Below are positions 59,450 through 64,000 of a stretch of DNA of 64,000 nt, in pieces. The position numbers and the translations under genes were made by a program. The stretch comes from Spirochaetales bacterium. Lineage in GTDB: Bacteria; Spirochaetota; Leptospiria; Leptospirales; Leptonemataceae. The first letter of the stretch is position 1; every line of letters starts with the position of its first letter. The stretch spans positions 33,386 through 97,385 of the forward strand of contig JACKOY010000015.1 of the NCBI GenBank assembly GCA_024233935.1. Direction: 5' to 3'. Below the pieces are notes generated by a model that had not been told where the DNA came from, did not search any database, and worked only from the letters and a program-made list of their open reading frames with translations.

Positions 59450-60088
59450 TCAGGGCGGCGCTTTTAAGAATGCTTCGATGGCCGTTCGCAGCGGCCCGGC
59501 GGACTGCATCAAATGCACGTTCCAGCCGCGCGCCCGGGCGGGTTCGAGATTCGCCTCCCGATCGTCAATAAACAGGATCGAGTGGGGAGCGATCGGTCCG
59601 GCACTCTCTGCGATGGCAGTTTCGATCATTTCGTAAAAGCGCGGTTCGGGCTTGCGCGCATTCATTTCGCAGGAGAAGAACAGGTAGTCCGCGTATTTGG
59701 AAAGAAGTGGCAATCGTGCGAGGAACTCAACGTACCAACAGGAATAGTTGCTCGCAATGCCGATGCGCACATCGCTCTGCTCTGCCAGCCACGCCAGCAG
59801 CTCCCGAATCCCGGGCATGTACGACAGTTCGCGCAGAAGCCCCTTCTTGACCCGCTCCGGAGAAGGATAGACCTCGCGGAGCGAGGCCGGCAGGTCCGGC
59901 AGATAGAAACGACGAAAGAGTTCCGCTTCGGAAATTTCGCCGCGTTCAAATTCAATGTGCGCCTCCCGGTCGCGCCAGCCAAAGTAGGCCCGACGCTGCT
60001 CCGGATCGGGAACAAGCCTTTCGATAAGGCGGAAGTACGGCTCGGAAACGAGCGTATCCATCATGTCAAAAAGCACGAGACGCTGCAT
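59450..60088 (-). CDS. HAD-superfamily hydrolase with atypical motif I
   Basis: The 212-residue protein has a HAD fold: motif I FDMMDTLV at the N-terminus, motif II Ser/Thr in IGIASNYSCW, motif III Lys in NARKPEPRFYE, and motif IV SILFIDDREANLEPARARGW. Motif I normally reads DxDGT; here the second Asp is Met, as in a HAD subgroup (FDVMDT) I recall from plants and some bacteria. Phosphatase or dehalogenase activity is therefore uncertain. The ATG at 60088 starts directly before motif I. It is divergent from waaA. Confidence 0.8.
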   Translation of the reverse strand: MQRLVLFDMMDTLVSEPYFRLIERLVPDPEQRRAYFGWRDREAHIEFERGEISEAELFRRFYLPDLPASLREVYPSPERVKKGLLRELSYMPGIRELLAWLAEQSDVRIGIASNYSCWYVEFLARLPLLSKYADYLFFSCEMNARKPEPRFYEMIETAIAESAGPIAPHSILFIDDREANLEPARARGWNVHLMQSAGPLRTAIEAFLKAPP

Positions 60089-60145
60089 GATAGCGGTTCC
60101 GGTAAGACTGGACACGGAAACCAAAAAGGCGGACACGTTCCGGCA

Positions 60146-61423
60146 GTGCTTTTCCGACTCCTGTACAACACAATCCTGGTCCCGTTGTGGCCCGTCTACC
60201 GCCTGTTGAGTTTGTTCGTACCTGCTGTGCGGCGGTTCTTTCTCTCACGCCGCCAGGGGCGTCGCGAGTTGCTCCAGTTCGCCGCCCAAAATCGGGGGAA
60301 CCCGGAGCCTCCGATCTGGTTGCACGGTTCCTCGGTGGGCGAAATTGACCAGGCGCTGGGCGTAGCGCGTGAAATTCGTCGTCGAAAGCCGAAAATACCG
60401 ATCGTGCTGACTGCCTTCAGCCTGAGCGTTCGCTTGCGACCCATCGACGGGGTCGACCTGTTCACGTACATTCCGTTCGATTTTCCCTGGGCCTGGGGTC
60501 AGATCTTAAAGACGCTTCGGCCGCGCGCCTTTGTGACCATGACCTGGGACGTGTTTCCGAACCTGCTTCACCGCTGCCTGGCCCTGGGAGTGCCCGCCTT
60601 TTTGAGCAGCGCGTCTCTGGCCCCGAACAACCGGCGATTGCGCTGGCCCTGGCGTTCGCTGGTGCGACCGCTGTATTCGGGCCTGGCCGGAATTGGCGTT
60701 GTAAATGACGAGAACGCACCGCTCTTTCAAAGCCTGACCGCACATCCCGAACATGTAAGTGTCACCGGGGACAGTCGCTATGACACGATTTTGTACCGGC
60801 TGGCGACGGCCCGGCCCGACCCCGAGGACCAGAAACGTTTACAGGCTTCCGGAAGGCCCTGCCTGGTGCTGGCCTCGACGTATGCCGGCGACGATGCGGA
60901 ACTTCTGCCCGGTTTGCCTGCCTTGCTGGCCCGATTTCCGGAATGGAAGGTCTGGATCTTCCCGCACAAGATCGACGCCGGGCGGATTGAACAGCTGGGA
61001 AAGAGTCTGGAACACCACGCCATCGGTTACCGGCGCCTCAGCGAAGCGGGCGATGGTTCGGAAAGAGTCCTGGTCGTGGATTGCCTGGGCCTGCTCGCGT
61101 TTGCCTATGCGCATACGGATATCGCCTACGTGGGAGGCGCCTTTCACCATCGGGTTCACAACACGGCCGAACCGGCGGCGCTGGGGGTGCCCATCGTAAC
61201 CGGCCCGGCAATCGATTGGAGCGGCATCGCGTTGGAGCTGGAATCTCTGGGCAGCCTCTATCGCTCCCGGAGCGGAGAGCAGGCCCTGAACCAGATCGCC
61301 CGCTGGATGGCAGATGCGACCGAACGCCGCGCTGCCGGAGAACGGGGTCGCCATCACCTCGAAAAGAGCGCCGGGGCTTCGGCCCGCTTCTACGAGACCT
61401 TCCTGCAAGGCCTGGCAGGATAA
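60146..61423 (+). CDS. waaA: Kdo transferase (3-deoxy-D-manno-octulosonate transferase)
   Basis: WaaA adds Kdo to lipid A precursors at the inner membrane. The 425-residue GT-B protein starts with a membrane-anchor helix (LFRLLYNTILVPLWPVYRLL) and has the active-site Glu region IWLHGSSVGEIDQALG, LRPRAFVTMTWDVFPNLL, VTGDSRYDTIL, IFPHKIDAGRIEQL, and DIAYVGGAFHHRVHNTAEPAALG (nucleotide-sugar site). GTG 60146 gives the family length; the frame is open far upstream. Together with kdsD it implies Kdo-containing LPS. It ends two bases before the convergent GDPD gene. Confidence 0.9.
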   Translation: MLFRLLYNTILVPLWPVYRLLSLFVPAVRRFFLSRRQGRRELLQFAAQNRGNPEPPIWLHGSSVGEIDQALGVAREIRRRKPKIPIVLTAFSLSVRLRPIDGVDLFTYIPFDFPWAWGQILKTLRPRAFVTMTWDVFPNLLHRCLALGVPAFLSSASLAPNNRRLRWPWRSLVRPLYSGLAGIGVVNDENAPLFQSLTAHPEHVSVTGDSRYDTILYRLATARPDPEDQKRLQASGRPCLVLASTYAGDDAELLPGLPALLARFPEWKVWIFPHKIDAGRIEQLGKSLEHHAIGYRRLSEAGDGSERVLVVDCLGLLAFAYAHTDIAYVGGAFHHRVHNTAEPAALGVPIVTGPAIDWSGIALELESLGSLYRSRSGEQALNQIARWMADATERRAAGERGRHHLEKSAGASARFYETFLQGLAG

Positions 61424-61425
61424 AT

Positions 61426-62115
61426 TCAGGATACTTTGCGCAGGCGACGACGGGCCCGCGGCTTGCGTTGCAGGTCCAGAAGCTCCGAATTGTCGGTAAA
61501 GAAACCCGCCACACCCTCAAGCTGACTGATGTAGCGTGCCTGAGTTGGATCGTTGACGGTGAAGAAGTAAACCGCCTGCGAAGTGAACAGCCCGGCGCAG
61601 CCGCAAAATAGCGGCAGCAACTGGCAGGAAAGGTGCACGCGCTCGAAATCTGCACCCAGAGGAGCGGCCAGCAACTGCGCTTTGTCTTCGAAAAGGGCGG
61701 CGGTCCGCATGCCCTGAGATCGGGCTTCGACCACAACGTCTCGCTCAAACGAAGACACGATGGCATTGCGGCACTGGCGCATCAGGGGCAACGCGGCTTG
61801 CAGAGTAGCCAGGCCGTCTTTGATCTCGAAGTTGATCTCTAGGGCTGCCCGGCCATACAGGGCCACAAACTCGTACAACGACAGAAGCTGTGGAAACAAT
61901 TGATGGGCCGCGCTGTAATCCAGTTCGTGAAGGAGTCGTCGGGACCCTGCCAGTCGCCAGAGGTCTTCGTCGTGAAAGACTACGACCGTACCGTCTCCCA
62001 GACTGCGCAGGTCAAGCTCCAGTCCTGCAAAGCCCGCATTCAGGGCCGCGTCGAAAGCAGCCCGGGTGTTTTCAATATGGTGACGGTGATGGCCACGGTG
62101 GGAAAGGAGCCGCAT
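61426..62115 (-). CDS. glycerophosphodiester phosphodiesterase
   Basis: The 229-residue TIM-barrel enzyme hydrolyses glycerophosphodiesters to glycerol-3-phosphate and an alcohol. The catalytic and metal residues are intact: LLSHRGHHRHHIENTRAAF (first His, Glu-Asn), GLELDLRSLGDGTVVVFHDEDL (Glu-x-Asp, second His) and LEINFEIKDG (Glu, Lys). GAGGT six bases upstream makes ATG 62115 the clear start. There is no signal peptide, so it should be cytoplasmic. The C-terminus is Arg-rich. Confidence 0.88.
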   Translation of the reverse strand: MRLLSHRGHHRHHIENTRAAFDAALNAGFAGLELDLRSLGDGTVVVFHDEDLWRLAGSRRLLHELDYSAAHQLFPQLLSLYEFVALYGRAALEINFEIKDGLATLQAALPLMRQCRNAIVSSFERDVVVEARSQGMRTAALFEDKAQLLAAPLGADFERVHLSCQLLPLFCGCAGLFTSQAVYFFTVNDPTQARYISQLEGVAGFFTDNSELLDLQRKPRARRRLRKVS

Positions 62116-62344
62116 CTTTACCTCAAACCTGAGGTCTCCTTTTCCAGGAATTTCGTGAAGTTTTGATGTCAGCCATGTAAAGGCTCGAAGCAAAGCGCTT
62201 CGCGCTCGATAGCATGGGCCGACCCGCAGTACAAGCTTTTTTTCGAAAAGGTGCCCGCTCCGGACCGGGAAAATCGGAGGTCGTCGGGCTCGTCGCGCAG
62301 ATGCACGAAACAGGCGGCCCGGATGGATCGGGGACAGATGGTGA

Positions 62345-62372
62345 CCCGGTGCATGCGGTTTCATGCACCGGG
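62345..62372. terminator. 11-bp hairpin downstream of fliL
   Basis: CCCGGTGCATG (62345-62355) pairs exactly with CATGCACCGGG (62362-62372) around a 6-base loop, 25 bases beyond the fliL stop on the minus strand. It probably ends or stabilises the fliL transcript; no U-run follows. The rest of the 281-base gap between the GDPD start and fliL end holds a smaller 6-bp hairpin at 62186-62202 and nothing else I recognise. Confidence 0.45.
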
Positions 62373-62396
62373 GCCCGGACGCCAGGCGACGCGTGC

Positions 62397-62927
62397 TTAG
62401 TTAACGATAAACTCGCCGAAGTAGACGTCGGTGATCTTGCCTTCGGAGAGGATGTGGTTGATGGAAGCCTTGATCTCTTCCTGGAGTTCAAGTCGGTCCT
62501 GGATTTCGGCCAGGTCGTCCTTGGTTTTTCCCATGAGAATGAGGTTCACCATGTTGCGCAACTGGGGCGTGCGCTGGGCCAGCTCGGCGGACAGGGCCGC
62601 GTTTCCGGCTTCAAAACCCAGACTGAGCTTGAGCTTAATGAAGTGCGGCTCACCACGGTCGGCCGTGTTGACCCGGAAGTCCTCGGTAAAATTAAAGTTC
62701 TCGGTCGGAGGCGGGGGACGCACGACCGCAATCGACGCGACCTCACGATATTGCTGGGACGCGGCGGTCAGAGCCACGTAATAGGAAATCACCGACATCA
62801 AGACGATGCCGACGGCGCCCAGCGCAACATAGATCAGGATCTTGACGACCTTGTTCAGGCCGGAGGCGGCGGTGGGTTCGTACCCCTCTTCCGCTTCGCC
62901 TTCTTCAAATTCTTCTTCGTCAGCCAT
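62397..62927 (-). CDS. fliL: flagellar basal-body protein FliL
   Basis: FliL surrounds the stator at the flagellar motor and supports torque and stator stability. The 176-residue protein has an acidic N-terminus (ADEEEFEEGEAEEGYEP), one membrane helix (ILIYVALGAVGIVLMSVISYYVAL, in two halves; about residues 31-54) and the FliL periplasmic domain (HFIKLKLSLGFEAGN, ELAQRTPQLRNMVNLILMGKT, IKASINHILSEGKITDVYFGEFIV). It stands alone: no mot or fli genes are adjacent, unlike the usual motAB-fliL order. In a spirochaete it would serve the periplasmic flagella. Confidence 0.85.
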   Translation of the reverse strand: MADEEEFEEGEAEEGYEPTAASGLNKVVKILIYVALGAVGIVLMSVISYYVALTAASQQYREVASIAVVRPPPPTENFNFTEDFRVNTADRGEPHFIKLKLSLGFEAGNAALSAELAQRTPQLRNMVNLILMGKTKDDLAEIQDRLELQEEIKASINHILSEGKITDVYFGEFIVN

Positions 62928-63315
62928 ACTTCCCCGCTCGCGCGATGCTGTTTCGGGCGCACCAGTCGCCTGCTCTTAATATCGACGAAGCGCGCCAGGC
63001 GGCCCAACAAATTCCTGGAGACTGCATTGGTAAGCCAGGCCCCCCCCCCGCAAACCCCGTCCGCAGGCAAACATGGCCCAACCCGGCATTCGGGCAATAT
63101 CCATGCCTTTCGGGACCCGCCCGAAATCTCCTGCCGCCCGGCTTATCAGCCGCAACGGGCGGCCGCAGAGGCGGCGATTCCTTCGGAAGACCTGCTGGAC
63201 CAGAGCCGAACGCGGACCGCCGCGAAGAGGCAACCAACTCTCGCCGCGCAGGCCAAGGTCCGCCCCCTGTTTTGCTATTTGGAGGCGCACTTTGAACCCG
63301 CCGGTGCGACCCGCA
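62928..63315. other. noncoding stretch upstream of fliL
   Basis: About 390 bases contain only overlapping open frames of Arg/Pro-rich composition without family resemblance or ribosome sites, so I call no gene. A run of ten C lies at 63040-63049. No clear promoter for fliL was found. Confidence 0.5.
63040..63049 (+). repeat. poly-C tract (C10)
   Basis: Ten consecutive C about 110 bases upstream of the fliL start codon. Such tracts are prone to slippage. It is noncoding as far as can be told, so any effect would be on promoter spacing. Confidence 0.5.
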
Positions 63316-63475
63316 GGGAGCGCCGGCTTACTTTCGCGCGGAAAAACCGGCCGGCGATAGTCCCAAGACGTGCGACGCGATAACCAAAGACGGCAACTGA
63401 GCAGCGTGCGCTGGGAAGCAACTTTCACCGCGACACGATGTCGCGCAAAAAAGCTCCCGAGGTCTGCGAGCCATG
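63316..63475 (+). repeat. 160-bp intergenic direct repeat, copy A
   Basis: This copy starts GGGAGCGCCGGCTTACTTTC and matches copy B (63767-63926) at 451-452 bases distance. The first 59 bases are identical. A block of about 11 bases differs by a one-base indel, a further block of about 60 bases is identical, and the last 30 are similar. It contains the perfect hairpin CGCGACA-CGA-TGTCGCG (63429-63445). No coding potential is evident. Confidence 0.8.
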
Positions 63476-63476
63476 A

Positions 63477-63519
63477 CACAATTCGCCCGAACCGCAGGTT
63501 CGAGATCAGGTGAATTGTG
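63477..63519. repeat. nested inverted repeat
   Basis: Outer arms CACAATTC (63477-63484) and GAATTGTG (63512-63519) enclose an inner perfect hairpin CGAACC-GCA-GGTTCG (63488-63502). It lies directly after direct-repeat copy A and has no counterpart after copy B. Confidence 0.5.
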
Positions 63520-63607
63520 CCCCCCGCGGCGCGCATAAGAAGCGCCGCTAAAATTGCGAAGCGCAGCGAGGGCGCGATCTTACGCTCGCTCCCGGGTGGT
63601 CGCGAGC

Positions 63608-63639
63608 GGGGGTTCAAAGGTGTGCTTATGTGCACACCT
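63608..63639 (+). repeat. 32-bp direct repeat with hairpin, copy 1
   Basis: GGGGGTTCAAAGGTGTGC followed by TTATG and GCACACCT. It is identical to copy 2 (63672-63703) except for one base in the loop. The arms AGGTGTGC (63618-63625) and GCACACCT (63632-63639) can form an 8-bp stem. Confidence 0.7.
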
Positions 63640-63671
63640 GAATAGTACGAGCGCTTCCAGGGGTCGCGCTC

Positions 63672-63706
63672 GGGGGTTCAAAGGTGTGCTTATGCGCACA
63701 CCTTTG
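63672..63706 (+). repeat. 32-bp direct repeat with hairpin, copy 2
   Basis: Second copy, 64 bases after copy 1. Here the stem is longer: CAAAGGTGTGC (63679-63689) pairs perfectly with GCACACCTTTG (63696-63706) around a six-base loop. No U-run follows. Confidence 0.7.
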
Positions 63707-63766
63707 GGGTCGCCAGGGCAAACTGCGAGCGCCGCCGAGCAGTTTGAACTCGCTGACGCGACTCAT

Positions 63767-63926
63767 GGGAGCGCCGGCTTACTTTCGCGCGGAAAAACCG
63801 GCCGGCGATAGTCCCAAGACGTGCGGTGTCGAAAACCAAAGACGGCAACTGAGCAGCGTGCGCTGGGAAGCAACTTTCACCGCGACACGATGTCGCGGAA
63901 GAACCTTCCCGAGCGTCGCGGAGCAT
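63767..63926 (+). repeat. 160-bp intergenic direct repeat, copy B
   Basis: Second copy of the element at 63316-63475, with the same internal hairpin at 63881-63897. Both copies are followed within 100 bases by GCGAAGCG-AGCGAGGGCGCG (63556 and 63932 regions), so the repeated unit may be larger than 160 bases, with an insertion between the parts in copy A. The window ends 74 bases later in unrelated GC-rich sequence. Confidence 0.8.
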
Positions 63927-64000
63927 GGATGCGAAGCGTAGCGAGGGCGCGCGGGTCGCCAGGGGCCCGCGGTGGCCCCTGGCATCTCCGTTTTTACCCC

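Noticed and set aside
62928..63635. Several overlapping open frames upstream of fliL
   Set aside because: All are Arg/Pro-rich, lack ribosome sites and known domains, and cross the repeat copies, so they look like chance frames in GC-rich DNA.
63316..63926. CRISPR array or integron attC sites in the terminal repeats
   Set aside because: There are only two copies of each repeat, the spacing is irregular, and no attC core (GTTRRRY/RYYYAAC) or cas/integrase gene is seen.

Overview
The window is GC-rich, gene-dense bacterial chromosome with short intergenic gaps and many head-to-tail or tail-to-tail gene contacts. It looks like a member of the spirochaete order Leptospirales, probably an environmental or early-branching lineage rather than a pathogen. 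The pointers are a DUF1564-like protein (a family known to me mainly from Leptospira), a beta-repeat protein resembling the LA_2272 surface-repeat family, a flagellar FliL, Kdo/LPS and sialic-acid-type genes, and many lipoproteins with loose spirochaetal lipoboxes. This assignment is inference from protein families; no rRNA or tRNA gene was seen.

Layout. 1-8,100: a Dabb protein, a zinc-ribbon protein, a YbiT-type ABC-F ATPase with a damaged second ATP site, an enoyl-CoA hydratase-like enzyme, a lipid-anchored-looking NagZ, and two paralogous stand-alone HATPase proteins flanking a TetR regulator. 8,090-13,400: a C-terminal aconitase remnant, a secreted DUF2341/LamG protein, a PlsC-like acyltransferase, a CPBP protease, an orphan ParA and an RNA-methyltransferase-like enzyme. 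13,400-21,500: topA, dprA, a TPR lipoprotein, rimI, a DUF1272 zinc protein, a membrane protein, murB-mazG and an orphan biotin carrier protein. 21,500-29,500: a small basic protein, nadB and ctpA, then a TPR lipoprotein and a DUF697-type GTPase, a double-ACT protein, and a two-gene operon of a DUF6428 protein and an ECF sigma factor, both with cysteine-rich C-termini.

29,500-41,000: purL, a lipocalin-like protein, fumC, the DUF1564 protein, DUF4105 and Nudix genes, the beta-repeat protein, then neuB, a NusG/RfaH-like antiterminator and kdsD for surface polysaccharide. 41,000-48,900: an AMP-binding protein that has lost its P-loop and C-terminal lysine domain, a histidine phosphatase, a ClC channel, a GlnD-like nucleotidyltransferase, a GT87 membrane glycosyltransferase, phoU and a MORN lipoprotein. 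48,900-58,000: trpE-trpG, rarA, tmk, a PduO-type cobalamin adenosyltransferase, a bifunctional-nuclease/UVR protein, DUF4416 and an AAA ATPase. 58,000-64,000: a PAS-GGDEF diguanylate cyclase, a compact promoter-hairpin-terminator unit that looks like a small RNA gene, a HAD hydrolase, waaA, a GDPD phosphodiesterase, fliL, and about 1 kb of noncoding DNA with nested direct and inverted repeats.

Most genes are housekeeping or envelope functions. The most unusual items are the Cys-rich DUF6428/ECF sigma pair, the candidate small RNA at 59,184-59,257, the terminal repeat block, the paired sensor-less HATPase proteins, and two enzyme families (ABC-F, acyl-CoA synthetase) whose nucleotide-binding motifs have been replaced while the reading frames stay open.
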